This document shows, in pieces, positions 45,458 through 54,622 of a DNA stretch of 64,000 bases. Numbering within the stretch: the first letter of the stretch is position 1; each line of letters begins with the position of its first letter. This stretch comes from Seohaeicola saemankumensis (GTDB taxonomy: Bacteria; Pseudomonadota; Alphaproteobacteria; Rhodobacterales; Rhodobacteraceae): positions 62,001-126,000 of the forward strand of contig NZ_JAINWI010000016.1 of assembly GCF_021021435.1 (NCBI RefSeq), written 5' to 3'. The notes below the pieces were generated by a model that was not told the origin of the DNA, ran no database searches, and saw only the letters and a program-made list of their open reading frames with translations. The translations under genes were made by a program, and so were the position numbers.

Positions 45458-46080
45458 TCCTCCAGATATCTCAGGTACCGGCAAGCCAACGATACTTCCG
45501 GCAGCGTTGTCTTTCTCCCAGATGGGTTGAATTGTAACTGTCGAAAAATGGCAACACAGTGTTTCAATCCTGAACGTCCCGATTTCATAAAGCAGCGGTA
45601 CACCCCTTTGCAGAAAAACCGGAATCCTTGCTGGCAGCCACAGATGTAAAAAAGCTAGAGCTTTCGCAATCCCGCAGGAAAGTATCGGCTAAGCCATTGC
45701 AAAGACGCGCTTTACCATTCTGCTTGCAGGCGACTTCATAGGCATTCGGATCGAAAAGACATCGCTTCCGGAAGGCCCACAACTGCACAAGCCGTCCGCG
45801 CGCCCTGAATCTGTCCCCGTGCCACAACCAATTGCCACATTTATGCCAACCTATCGAAAGGGGTTTTTGCACTCAAAGGGTGTTTACTCTTGATCTGATA
45901 GCCGTTTAGAGTTTGTTCCAAGCTTTGGCTTGCCTGGGGATTGCTGCCGCTTTCCATCAACAGAACTGCTTCTGGGATATTGGTTGACCTCGTCAATCTG
46001 TTTCCGGGTAACGCCTTACGCGTAAAAAATGGTCTGGCCTCGACGCCGGACCCAAAAACCTGGGATGTGGAGACAGAAAA
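45458..46080. promoter_or_regulatory. Intergenic region upstream of the Wza-Wzb-Wzc operon
   Basis: This 623-base gap precedes the export operon and probably holds its promoter. It contains TATCGAAAG at 45852-45860, a 9-mer shared with the other EPS promoter region (11,390-11,774). A 95-codon minus-strand frame at 45585-45872 has no recognisable features. Nothing else can be supported. Confidence 0.45.
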
Positions 46081-47142
46081 ATGCGCAGATTGATCGGTTC
46101 GCTGGTGACAACCTTGTTCCTTGCCGCTTGTACGCAAGGATTCACCGAATTTCCGATCAGCGAGGACCGTCAGGCCGATTTGCCGCCTAACGTTGTCGTG
46201 ACGCGGCTGGATGCCAATAACGTAGGCAGTTTCTCGCAGCAGCGCCGCGTGCCCGGCTCGCAGACTGTGCCTGACAGCCAGGTCTGGAACTACCAGATCG
46301 GCGTGGGCGATATCCTCAGTATCGACGTCTTCGACCATCCTGAACTGACCCTGCCCGCCGGACCGATGCGCAGCGCAGCCGAATCCGGTTTCCGTGTGCA
46401 GGCCGATGGCAGCTTCTTCTACCCCTTCGTCGGTCAGGTGCAGGCCGCAGGCCGCGCGCCCGAACAGATCCGCGAGGAACTCCAGACCAGTCTGGCGGAA
46501 TTCATCCCCGATCCGCAACTGGAAGTGCGCGTGGCGGCCTTCAACTCGCAAGCGATCGTTGTCACGGGCGAGGTTAATACACCCAACCGCCAGTCCCTGA
46601 CCAATGTGCCGCTGACCCTTCTGGAAGCCGTGAACGCCGCAGGCGGTCTGGCACCCGAAGCAGATCCGGCCCGCGTGACCCTGCAACGGCGTGGACGGAC
46701 CTATAACATCAACTTCAACACCTTTCTGCAGGGTGGCCGTCTGACCAACAACCCGATTCTGATCAATGGCGATACCATCTCGGTTCCGCGCCGCCGGATC
46801 ATGGACGCCTTCGTTCTGGGCCAGATCGTGGCACCCGCCACAATTGACCTGTCCGAAGAAGATATCTCGCTGACGCAGGCTGTTACCCGTCAGGGCGGCC
46901 TGGCCGATATCCGTGCCGATGCGCGCGGCATCTTTGTTTTCCGCAACCACGGTCAGGTCATCAATGTCTACCAGTTGGATACCAGCACACCCACCGGTTT
47001 CGTTCTGGGAACGCGCTTCATGCTCTCGCCCAATGATGTTGTCTTTGTCACCCGCTCGCCGCTTGGCCGCTGGAACGACACGATCAGCGCCATCCTCCCC
47101 TCGATCTCTGTGGCAGACGGGGTAACAACACTGGCCGAATGA
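46081..47142 (+). CDS. Polysaccharide export outer-membrane lipoprotein, Wza-like
   Basis: A 353-residue lipoprotein: signal MRRLIGSLVTTLFLAAC with lipobox LAAC (Cys17). Then the Poly_export (PES) domain (YQIGVGDILSIDVFDHPELTL, VQADGSFFYPFVGQVQAAGR) and two SLBB domains (VVTGEVNTPNRQSL; AFVLGQIVAPATIDL). Wza-type proteins form the octameric outer-membrane channel for EPS. GGAGA lies before the ATG. It opens the operon with the phosphatase and the tyrosine autokinase. Confidence 0.94.
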   Translation: MRRLIGSLVTTLFLAACTQGFTEFPISEDRQADLPPNVVVTRLDANNVGSFSQQRRVPGSQTVPDSQVWNYQIGVGDILSIDVFDHPELTLPAGPMRSAAESGFRVQADGSFFYPFVGQVQAAGRAPEQIREELQTSLAEFIPDPQLEVRVAAFNSQAIVVTGEVNTPNRQSLTNVPLTLLEAVNAAGGLAPEADPARVTLQRRGRTYNINFNTFLQGGRLTNNPILINGDTISVPRRRIMDAFVLGQIVAPATIDLSEEDISLTQAVTRQGGLADIRADARGIFVFRNHGQVINVYQLDTSTPTGFVLGTRFMLSPNDVVFVTRSPLGRWNDTISAILPSISVADGVTTLAE

Positions 47143-47148
47143 TGCAGC

Positions 47149-47589
47149 ATGTTTAACGCGGTACTTGTGGTTTGTGTCGGCAATATCTGCCGCTCGCCTC
47201 TGGGCGAAAGACTGCTGCGCCAGCAACTACCCGAACTTGAAGTAACGTCGGCAGGCATTAACGCCCTTGTGGGCAAGCCTGCCGACAAAACCACCAGCAA
47301 GGTGGCCGCTGCACACGGACTTTCCATGCACGGCCATGTTGCGCGGCAGTTCACTGCCGAAATTGGGGCCGCTCATGACCTTATTTTGGTCATGGAACAG
47401 GGGCATAAGCGCGAGATAGGCCGGATCGCGCAATATTTGACCGGCCGTGTGATGTTGTTTGACCAGTGGACCGGAAATACAGGCATCGCCGACCCTTATC
47501 TCCGATCAGAAGAATTTCACGAAAAGACATATGCCGCGGTCTCCGAGGCCGCGCGGGCATGGGCACAGCGCCTCGCCCCCAAGGAGTAG
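47149..47589 (+). CDS. Low-molecular-weight protein tyrosine phosphatase, Wzb-like
   Basis: A 146-residue cytoplasmic phosphatase with the P-loop CVGNICR (Cys9 nucleophile, Arg15) and the general-acid Asp in IADPYL. It removes phosphate from the Tyr tail of the Wzc kinase encoded next and thereby cycles polymerisation and export. It starts six bases after Wza. Confidence 0.93.
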   Translation: MFNAVLVVCVGNICRSPLGERLLRQQLPELEVTSAGINALVGKPADKTTSKVAAAHGLSMHGHVARQFTAEIGAAHDLILVMEQGHKREIGRIAQYLTGRVMLFDQWTGNTGIADPYLRSEEFHEKTYAAVSEAARAWAQRLAPKE

Positions 47590-47592
47590 AGA

Positions 47593-49785
47593 ATGACGTC
47601 GACAGAACCCGACATGCTGCCAGAGGCATCCGAAGCAGATATGGCCCAACTGCTGCGGCAGGCTTGGGCGGGCAAATACTGGGTCTTGTTGTTCACGATC
47701 CTGTTTGGTCTGGCCGGCACCATCTACACCAAAAGCACCCCCCCGACCTATCGCGCCGATGCGCTGATGCAGCTTGAGGATAACAGCCGTCAGATGACGC
47801 TGCCCAACTCGATCCGCGATCTGACCTCGGGCACACCGCGCAGCGTGACCGAGATCGAGATTCTCTATTCGCGCCTTGTTTTGGGGCAGGCCGTGGCCGA
47901 CACCCACATGGACTGGATCGCGGAACCCCGCCGCGTGCCAGTCATCGGCGAGGCGCTGAACCAGCTTGGCCTGCCGCTGCCCGACCTGCCCTTTCTGCGC
48001 CCCTTCGCCAATGGTGGCGAATCAATCGAGATGGACCTTCTTGAAGTGCCGCCCCAATGGATCGGGCGTGGTATCTTGCTGACCATCGAGAACGAGGCCG
48101 CCACCAATTTTTCCCTCCTTTTGCCGGATCAGCGCGTGATCACAGGCAGCGTGGGCGAACAGATCACTGATGAACGGCTCGGCTTCGGCATACGCGTCCG
48201 CAACCTTCAGGGCGAACAGGGCCGCGAGTTTATCATCGCCCAGATCGACGAGGGCGGCGCCATCATCGGATTGCGCAACAACCTGTCGGTGTTCGAGCGT
48301 GGCGGTCAGTCCAGCATTCTGGAACTCTCGCTGACCGGCGGCGACCCGCGCGAAATCGAACGCGGACTTCACGCGATCACGCAGGCTTACCTGCGCCAGA
48401 ATGTCAGCCGTTCCGCCGCCGAGGCGCAAAGCAGTCTGGAATTCGTCGAAAGCCAGTTGCCCGATGCCGAAGCCGCTGCGCGCGAGGCTGAAAACGCCCT
48501 GAACGCCTACCGTCAGGCACAACAGGCTATCGACCTTGGATTCGAGGCGCAAAGCCTGCTGACGCAGGTCAGCTCGATCGAGGTCGAGTTGCAGCAGCTT
48601 GACGCGCAGGAAGACGAGCTGTCGCAGCGCTACACCACTAACCACCCCAATTATCAGCAGCTTCTGTCCAACCGCGCGCGTCTGGAAGAACGGCTGGAGC
48701 GGCTGCGCAGCGATGTTGGTGAACTGCCGGAAACCCAGCGCGAAGTTTTCAACCTCACCCGCAATCTGGAACTCGCCCGCGAGGTTTACGGCCAGCTACT
48801 GAACCGCGTGCAGGAATTGCAGGTGCTACGCGCCAGCACCATCGGCAATGTGCGTATCGTCGATGTGGCGCGCGCCTCGCCCATCCCGATCGCCCCGCGC
48901 GAACGCCGCACCATCGCACTCAGCATCATTCTGGGCATGATGGCCGGTGTCGGTTTCGTCTTTCTGCGCCTCTGGCTGCGGCGCGGCGTGCAAAGCGCCG
49001 AACAGATCGACGCGCTGGGTCTGCTGGTTTTCGCCACTGTCAATGTGGCGCCGCAGGCCGAGAATGCCCATAAACGCAAAGGGGCCATCCCGATTCTTGC
49101 CCTGACCGATCCCGGCAATCTGTCGGTCGAAGGGTTCCGCTCGCTGCGTACCAGCCTGCATTTCGCCATGATGGACAGCCGCACCAATTCCGTGGCCCTG
49201 ACCAGCCCCGCGCCCGGTGTCGGCAAATCCTTCACCGCCGTGAACCTTGCCGTTGTCGCCGCGCAAGCCGGCCAGCGCGTCTGCTTGGTCGATGCCGATA
49301 TCCGGCGCGGCTACTTGCGGCGCTATTTCGACATCGCCAAGGACCAGCAGGGCCTGTCCGATTTTCTGGCAGGCGAGGCCAAACTAGACAAGATCCTGCT
49401 GTCGACCGAGGTGCCCAAGCTTTCAGTCATCACCACGGGCCATTACCCGCCCAACCCCTCGGAATTGCTGATGTCCTCCAGCCTGCAAGACCTGATGCGC
49501 CAGCTCGACAGCCGGTTCGATCTGATCATCGTCGACACGCCCCCTGCCCTTGCCGTGACCGATCCGGTCATCGTGGGCCGTCAGGTGGGTGCGACCATCG
49601 CCGTGGCCCGTTTCGACGTCACCCCGCTGCGCGAGATTGACGCGATGCACCGCCTGCTCCGCAGTTCCGGCGTCAACGTCGCAGGCGCTGTGCTGAACGG
49701 TTTCGATCCCGCCCGCGCCAAAGTCTCCAGCGGCTATGCCTATAGCGCCAGCTACCGCTACGAGTACAAAAGCGCCGGAGAATAA
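47593..49785 (+). CDS. Wzc-like polysaccharide co-polymerase and tyrosine autokinase
   Basis: A 730-residue protein with the full Wzc architecture. An N-terminal Wzz domain has a membrane helix near 35-52 (VLLFTILFGLAGTIY), followed by a periplasmic region with coiled coil (about 260-390), a second helix near 430-450 (IALSIILGMMAGVGFVF) and a cytoplasmic BY-kinase domain with Walker A SPAPGVGKSFTA, Walker A' VCLVDADIRRG and Walker B LIIVDTPPA. The tail YAYSASYRYEY carries five tyrosines for autophosphorylation. AAGGAG precedes the ATG. Partner of Wza and Wzb. Confidence 0.95.
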   Translation: MTSTEPDMLPEASEADMAQLLRQAWAGKYWVLLFTILFGLAGTIYTKSTPPTYRADALMQLEDNSRQMTLPNSIRDLTSGTPRSVTEIEILYSRLVLGQAVADTHMDWIAEPRRVPVIGEALNQLGLPLPDLPFLRPFANGGESIEMDLLEVPPQWIGRGILLTIENEAATNFSLLLPDQRVITGSVGEQITDERLGFGIRVRNLQGEQGREFIIAQIDEGGAIIGLRNNLSVFERGGQSSILELSLTGGDPREIERGLHAITQAYLRQNVSRSAAEAQSSLEFVESQLPDAEAAAREAENALNAYRQAQQAIDLGFEAQSLLTQVSSIEVELQQLDAQEDELSQRYTTNHPNYQQLLSNRARLEERLERLRSDVGELPETQREVFNLTRNLELAREVYGQLLNRVQELQVLRASTIGNVRIVDVARASPIPIAPRERRTIALSIILGMMAGVGFVFLRLWLRRGVQSAEQIDALGLLVFATVNVAPQAENAHKRKGAIPILALTDPGNLSVEGFRSLRTSLHFAMMDSRTNSVALTSPAPGVGKSFTAVNLAVVAAQAGQRVCLVDADIRRGYLRRYFDIAKDQQGLSDFLAGEAKLDKILLSTEVPKLSVITTGHYPPNPSELLMSSSLQDLMRQLDSRFDLIIVDTPPALAVTDPVIVGRQVGATIAVARFDVTPLREIDAMHRLLRSSGVNVAGAVLNGFDPARAKVSSGYAYSASYRYEYKSAGE

Positions 49786-49790
49786 AGCGC

Positions 49791-50738
49791 GTGCCGATGC
49801 TCAACCGCTTGAAGCTCAGAAGCTCGTCCCTTGTCATGTTGCTTCTGGCCGGCTTGGGGCTGTCCCGATGCGACACGCCCAAGCCGTTGGACCCCGCCGC
49901 CTATGACGCGCTTTATGTGACACCGGCCGCGATTCCAGCCGGACCGCAGCGCGTTTTCCATCTGGGACACAGCCTTGTCGGGCGTGACATGCCTGCAATG
50001 CTGGCACAACTCGCAGGCGACGGGCACCGCTATGAAAGTCAGCTTGGCTGGGGTGCGACCCTGAAATCGCATTGGGACCCCGATGTGCCGGTGAACGGCT
50101 TTGCCGAAGAAAACGCCCACCCCCGCTACCGCGATGCGCGCGAGGCGACAGACTCGGGTGATTACAACGCGCTGGTCCTGACCGAGATGGTCGAGATCAA
50201 GGACGCGATCAAGTATTTCCAAAGCGCCGATTACCTGCACCGGTTCGCGCAGGCCGCATGGCAAGCCAATCCCGACACGCGCGTCTATCTCTACGAGACA
50301 TGGCACAACCTGTCCGATATCGACGGCTGGCTGGAACGGATCGACCGCGATCTGCCCACATATTGGGAAGGCGAGATCCTGCGCCGCGCCCTTGCCTATG
50401 ACGGTATGGACCGCCCGATCTATCTGATCCCCGCAGGTCAGGTCATGGCGCGGATCGTGCGCGAGATCGAATCCCAACCCGACGGCCTCGGGGGTCTGAC
50501 CAACCGGCAGGATCTCTTCTCGGACGAGATCCACCTGAACGATCTGGGCGCCTATATCATCGCCCTCACCCATTACGCCGTGCTCTACCAACGCGCGCCC
50601 GTCGGCCTGCCGCATGAGTTACGCAAAGCAGACGGAACGCCTGCGCAGGCCCCCACGCCAGAGGCCGCCGCGATGATGCAACGCATCGTCCGGGATGTTG
50701 TGCAGTCCATGCCGAACACCGGCCTGCCGCAGGAATAA
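49791..50738 (+). CDS. SGNH-hydrolase-like exported protein (paralogue A)
   Basis: A 315-residue protein starting GTG (ATG two codons later) with a hydrophobic N-terminus (SSLVMLLLAGLGL) that ends SRC, a non-canonical lipobox. FHLGHSLVG resembles the GDS block with the nucleophilic Ser, and SDEIHLNDLGAYII the DxxH block of SGNH hydrolases. It could remove or add acyl groups on the exported EPS. It follows the kinase gene directly with GGAG upstream. It shares these blocks with the convergent gene 50751-51641, its paralogue. Confidence 0.7.
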   Translation: MPMLNRLKLRSSSLVMLLLAGLGLSRCDTPKPLDPAAYDALYVTPAAIPAGPQRVFHLGHSLVGRDMPAMLAQLAGDGHRYESQLGWGATLKSHWDPDVPVNGFAEENAHPRYRDAREATDSGDYNALVLTEMVEIKDAIKYFQSADYLHRFAQAAWQANPDTRVYLYETWHNLSDIDGWLERIDRDLPTYWEGEILRRALAYDGMDRPIYLIPAGQVMARIVREIESQPDGLGGLTNRQDLFSDEIHLNDLGAYIIALTHYAVLYQRAPVGLPHELRKADGTPAQAPTPEAAAMMQRIVRDVVQSMPNTGLPQE

Positions 50739-50750
50739 AGGCGCCGCACG

Positions 50751-51641
50751 TCAGCTTCCGCTAACGCCGGTCCCCTCATATTCCGTCACGACCTTCCATA
50801 CCAGTTCTTGCATCCATTCCGCCTGCTCCCGCGTGGGCGAGGTCGGCATCCCCAACCGGTTCGGCAGCCCGCGCGGATCACGCTCGTAAATCACAGCAAA
50901 ATGCGCCAATGCGATGAAATAGGCGCCCAGATCGTTCACATGGATCGCATCCAGGAACAGGTCCGAGATATCCGTCAACCCCGGCGCCTCTCCCGCCTTG
51001 ATCGCATCATACATCGCCGCCATCAGCAACGGTCCCGGAATCATCCGCATCGGCGGCGACCCGTCCGGACGGTTCGCGTTCACATGATCCTGTATCTGCT
51101 CCCACATCCCCATCTCCCGCGGCAACCGCTCGCGGAAGGGTATGTTTCCGTCAGGGTCGTTATACGGATTCTCGGCGTCCGGCCCGCTATTGATATCGAC
51201 CCAAGTCGCATAAAGAATGGTTTCGGCCCCATTCCTGCCGTTTCCGTCCGTCCAGGCATGGTTAAACCAACGCAAGGCTTCGTCAGGCGAGTTATGCCAA
51301 GGAAAGGTGCCAGACAGGGCAACACGTTCAGTGATGACCAGAAGTTCATACTTGCCAATATCCTTACGGGCATCGTCTGGCCCATTTCCGGATTCATTGT
51401 TCCAGCGCCAATCCATCGGACTGCCGGGGATCGTCGAGCGCGTCATGACAACACCTCTGTTCCCCGACGCGGCAACCATTGCTCGCAACGGCTCAAAAAC
51501 CGGATCGGTCAGACTGTGGCCCGACTGGATCACCTTGGTCGTCAACGGTAGCGGTTCCGCATAGGCGCGTTGCGAACCCGCCCCCCCAAATGTGATGGCC
51601 AGTGATAGTGTTGATACAACTGACAACAAAATTCTCGTCAT
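50751..51641 (-). CDS. SGNH-hydrolase-like secreted protein (paralogue B)
   Basis: A 296-residue protein with a signal peptide (MTRILLSVVSTLSLAITFGG, probable cleavage after AYA). VIQSGHSLTD is the candidate Ser block and LDAIHVNDLGAYFIALAHFAVIYERDPRGLP the DxxH block, nearly co-linear with paralogue A. I chose ATG at 51641 because GTGAGGA precedes it; a longer frame to 51710 lacks support. It is probably an extracytoplasmic esterase/deacetylase on EPS. Convergent with paralogue A, with only 12 bases between stops. Confidence 0.72.
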   Translation of the reverse strand: MTRILLSVVSTLSLAITFGGAGSQRAYAEPLPLTTKVIQSGHSLTDPVFEPLRAMVAASGNRGVVMTRSTIPGSPMDWRWNNESGNGPDDARKDIGKYELLVITERVALSGTFPWHNSPDEALRWFNHAWTDGNGRNGAETILYATWVDINSGPDAENPYNDPDGNIPFRERLPREMGMWEQIQDHVNANRPDGSPPMRMIPGPLLMAAMYDAIKAGEAPGLTDISDLFLDAIHVNDLGAYFIALAHFAVIYERDPRGLPNRLGMPTSPTREQAEWMQELVWKVVTEYEGTGVSGS

Positions 51642-51980
51642 TAAAAAATCCTCACGTTGAATTCTTAATTCATCACTACAGATGCTCCGCCCGAAACGCA
51701 CCCACCACAAAGAATCGGGACTTCACTCATTTTCGGATCAGCACAGGAAACATTTTCTCCATACACTCAACAATGGATGATTTCGTTGCACACTGTACTG
51801 TCGCAATGATTGTTTTACGGTCCACGGGTATTTCGAGATCTCAAAATTAGCTTTCTCGCAAACACTACTACAGCTACAATAATCTCGCTCAAGAAATAGT
51901 CTTGGGCTGGGTTTTTGCAACTGCCATCAGAATAAACCTTAAAGTCATTGATAGTTATGGTCACAGAAATGGAAGTGAAC
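51642..51980. promoter_or_regulatory. Divergent intergenic region between SGNH paralogue B and the 2OG oxygenase
   Basis: A 339-base AT-rich gap that must carry both promoters. TGAATT and AATTCA form a 6-base inverted repeat with a CTT spacer at 51658-51672, 17 bases upstream of the SGNH start, a candidate operator. No gene is supported. Confidence 0.4.
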
Positions 51981-52820
51981 ATGAAAAATCCCGTCCTGCC
52001 GTTCGACGTAGACACACTCTCTTTACGTTCAAGCGCGGCTAAAGAAGTTGGAACCCAACACGCCGCCGACTACAGCAGTCGCGCACCCTACCCGCATGGT
52101 TCTTTTGACAACTTCTTGCCGGAAGAGATCCTTGAGCGGGTCCTGAAAGAGCTTTCACAACTGCCCGAGGCTGAATCGAGCTTTAGTCGCGCGCAGGAAA
52201 AACTGAAATCGGCCTATTCACCGGAAAGACTGCCACCATACACGCGAAACCTGTTCTATGCGTTGAATTCACGGCCTTTTCTTAGCTTCCTTGAGGAACT
52301 CACCGGCATAGAAGGACTGATCCCCGACCCCTACTTTATCGGTGGTGGTGTGCACATTACGCAGAATGGCGGTCACCTCGATATCCATGCCGACTTCAAC
52401 CATCATGGCAAACTCAATCTCGAACGCCGGTTGAATGTACTGATCTACCTGAACAAGGACTGGAAGCCAGAATGGGGCGGCGAGTTCGAGATCTGGAATC
52501 CCGACATGACCGAGAAGGTGAAATCATTCACGCCAGTCTTCAACCGCATGGTGTGCTTCAACACCCGCTCTGATACATGGCATGGCAATCCGGAACCCGT
52601 GAACCATCCCGATGGCGAACCGCGCATGTCCCTTGCGCTTTATTACTATACAGCCACTTGGTCCGAGCTTCGCAAGAGTCATACAACACTGTTCAAACCG
52701 CGCCCTGGTACAATTGACAAGGTCGATCGGCAGGTTGCAAGACACGCCTTTCTTCAAGATATTCTTCCTCCAGTTGTATATCGCAAAGTTATCTGGCGAC
52801 TTGCGCGTTTAGGGTTTTGA
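51981..52820 (+). CDS. 2OG-Fe(II) oxygenase, prolyl 4-hydroxylase-like
   Basis: A 279-residue enzyme. GHLDIHADFNHH holds the iron ligands His136 and Asp138, DTWHGNPEPV the second His201, and EPRMSLALYYY Arg215, which binds 2-oxoglutarate. The RRLNVLIYLNKDW and GGEFEIWN blocks are typical of prolyl 4-hydroxylase-like 2OG oxygenases in glycan loci. It could hydroxylate a protein, lipid or sugar. I chose ATG at 51981 with GGAAG five bases upstream; ATG at 51957 is possible. It is monocistronic or reads into the exosortase gene 170 bases downstream. Confidence 0.85.
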   Translation: MKNPVLPFDVDTLSLRSSAAKEVGTQHAADYSSRAPYPHGSFDNFLPEEILERVLKELSQLPEAESSFSRAQEKLKSAYSPERLPPYTRNLFYALNSRPFLSFLEELTGIEGLIPDPYFIGGGVHITQNGGHLDIHADFNHHGKLNLERRLNVLIYLNKDWKPEWGGEFEIWNPDMTEKVKSFTPVFNRMVCFNTRSDTWHGNPEPVNHPDGEPRMSLALYYYTATWSELRKSHTTLFKPRPGTIDKVDRQVARHAFLQDILPPVVYRKVIWRLARLGF

Positions 52821-52990
52821 TCCTACCCAGAACAAGTTGATTGCCCTGCAAAGGCATTGGATGACATTAACCCCAATCGAAGCCAGAGTATTTCCCGATC
52901 TGGTATAGCAGTGTCGTGTTTTTGGTTTTCAAATCTGCCATTTGACGCAGATGTAACGAGTGGAAAGACGCCAAGAACAGAGACAAAGAC

Positions 52991-54616
52991 ATGCAGACGC
53001 AGGCGTCGAGAAGAAAGCGTAACCCAAGACCACTCAAGCTGCATCGCGGCCTCCTGATCTTTGCGCTATTCCTCCTCGAATTATTCGCGCTCGTCATCGT
53101 CCACCAGTTCTTTGTCACCTTCGAATGCGGCGACACGGATGCGATGGGAACCTGCCGTTTCCTGCGTAGTCTGGTGGCCCGCAGTCTGGTCGTCTTTGCC
53201 GCGTTCGGCGTTCTTTATTGGGCAAGACCGCGCGTCTTCTCCGACTTTGCCGGTGCATCCGCACGTTATTCCGGCGGTGGCTGGATTGGTGTGCACTTTG
53301 CCGGACTGGCCCTGATATGGACACCACTTCTGTTGACCGGGTCGGAAGGTCTCGGCGCGAATTTCGACACATGGGCGCTGCTATGGGCGCTCGGCTCGGC
53401 CCTGTGCGGGTTGGGAGGGATGTTCTGGATTGCCGCGCCCAAGGACTGGTTGCGCGTGCTGGCACAGGACAGGTTTCTGCCGGTTCTGTTGTTGTCCATC
53501 GCGATCATCCTGCCGGATGTCGCTGACCTCATCCTGCCCCTCTGGGATCTCGGCTACATAACAAACGCCACCTTCTTCGTCGTCTACCAACTCCTCAGCC
53601 TGTTCAACAGCACAACCTATGCCGACCCCGCCGCCTATATCATCGGGGTCGAGCAGTTCGCCGTTCATATCGCGCGCCAATGCTCCGGCGTCGAGGGCGT
53701 TGCCCTCACAACCGCTTTCGTCCTCTTCTACGCGCTGCTGTTCCGGCGCGATCTGCGGTTGACGCGTTACTGGTTGACGGTTCTACCGCTCGGCATCCTC
53801 TTCAGCCTCTTGCTCAATGTCGTCCGCATCGCGGTGCTGATCCTGATCGGGGCGCATATCTCGCCGGACCTCGCGGTGAACGGGTTTCACAGCTATGCAG
53901 GCTGGCTCTTTTTCACCATCCTTGCCCTCGTGCTGATCTTTGCGGTCCAGAAGGTCAGATGGCTGCACCGCGACACTGTCACCAGACCCCCCGTCGCACC
54001 GGTCAAGGACGATCCGCTTGCCGCGCAAATCCTGCCTTTCGTGGCCTTCATGCTGGCCGGCATCCTGACCCAGGCGCTGATCCCTGTGCCTTCGCTCGGC
54101 TATCCGCTGATCGTGCTGGTCCTTGGCCTTGCCACATGGACCTTCCGCCACCACTACCGCAGCTTGCCATGGTCGCTTGATCCGCTCTCCATCGGGGCGG
54201 GCGTTGTCGTCGGTCTGGGTTGGGTCGTTCTGGCCCAGACCGGCACAGCCGAGGCCTCCAGCCTCGCGCAGGATCTGGCTTTGCTCTCGCCTGCTCTTCT
54301 GGCCTTCTGGATCATTATGCGCCTGACCGGCACGATCCTTCTGGTGCCCTTGGTGGAAGAGATGTTCTTTCGCGGCTACATCCTTGCCCGCCTTGACCGT
54401 GGCGGAATGCTCTGGCGGATCATCGCGGTGGTTTTCTCAAGCCTGCTTTTTGCCGCTTTGCATGGCCGTTGGGTGGTCGCCGGTATTGCGGGCGTCATCT
54501 TTGCGCTGGTGATGTTGCGGCGCGGGCGTGTCTCGGATGCGGTGATCGCCCATATGACAGCCAATGCCATTGTCGCCGCAGCAGCTTTGCTGATGCGGGA
54601 TTTCGCGTTAATCTGA
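52991..54616 (+). CDS. xrtE: Exosortase E fused to CPBP-family intramembrane protease
   Basis: A 541-residue polytopic membrane protein. Residues 1-325 are an exosortase with the catalytic triad Cys231 (RQCSGVEG), Arg279 (LNVVRIAVL) and His300 (GFHSYAGW). Residues 340-541 form a CPBP/CAAX-protease-like domain with EEMFFR (Glu456, Glu457, Arg461), FAALH (Phe487, His491) and HMTAN (His521, Asn525). This fusion is known as the exosortase E/protease of VPEID-CTERM systems. It would cleave C-terminal sorting signals during surface attachment of a protein, linked to EPS production. No VPEID-CTERM protein was found in the window. Confidence 0.9.
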   Translation: MQTQASRRKRNPRPLKLHRGLLIFALFLLELFALVIVHQFFVTFECGDTDAMGTCRFLRSLVARSLVVFAAFGVLYWARPRVFSDFAGASARYSGGGWIGVHFAGLALIWTPLLLTGSEGLGANFDTWALLWALGSALCGLGGMFWIAAPKDWLRVLAQDRFLPVLLLSIAIILPDVADLILPLWDLGYITNATFFVVYQLLSLFNSTTYADPAAYIIGVEQFAVHIARQCSGVEGVALTTAFVLFYALLFRRDLRLTRYWLTVLPLGILFSLLLNVVRIAVLILIGAHISPDLAVNGFHSYAGWLFFTILALVLIFAVQKVRWLHRDTVTRPPVAPVKDDPLAAQILPFVAFMLAGILTQALIPVPSLGYPLIVLVLGLATWTFRHHYRSLPWSLDPLSIGAGVVVGLGWVVLAQTGTAEASSLAQDLALLSPALLAFWIIMRLTGTILLVPLVEEMFFRGYILARLDRGGMLWRIIAVVFSSLLFAALHGRWVVAGIAGVIFALVMLRRGRVSDAVIAHMTANAIVAAAALLMRDFALI

Positions 54617-54622
54617 TCGGCA

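Noticed and set aside
45585-45872. 95-codon minus-strand frame upstream of wza
   Set aside because: No recognisable motif; may be chance or a remnant, nothing decides it.
45841-47226. 461-codon minus-strand frame opposite wza
   Set aside because: Antisense to a clear Wza protein with lipobox and SLBB domains.
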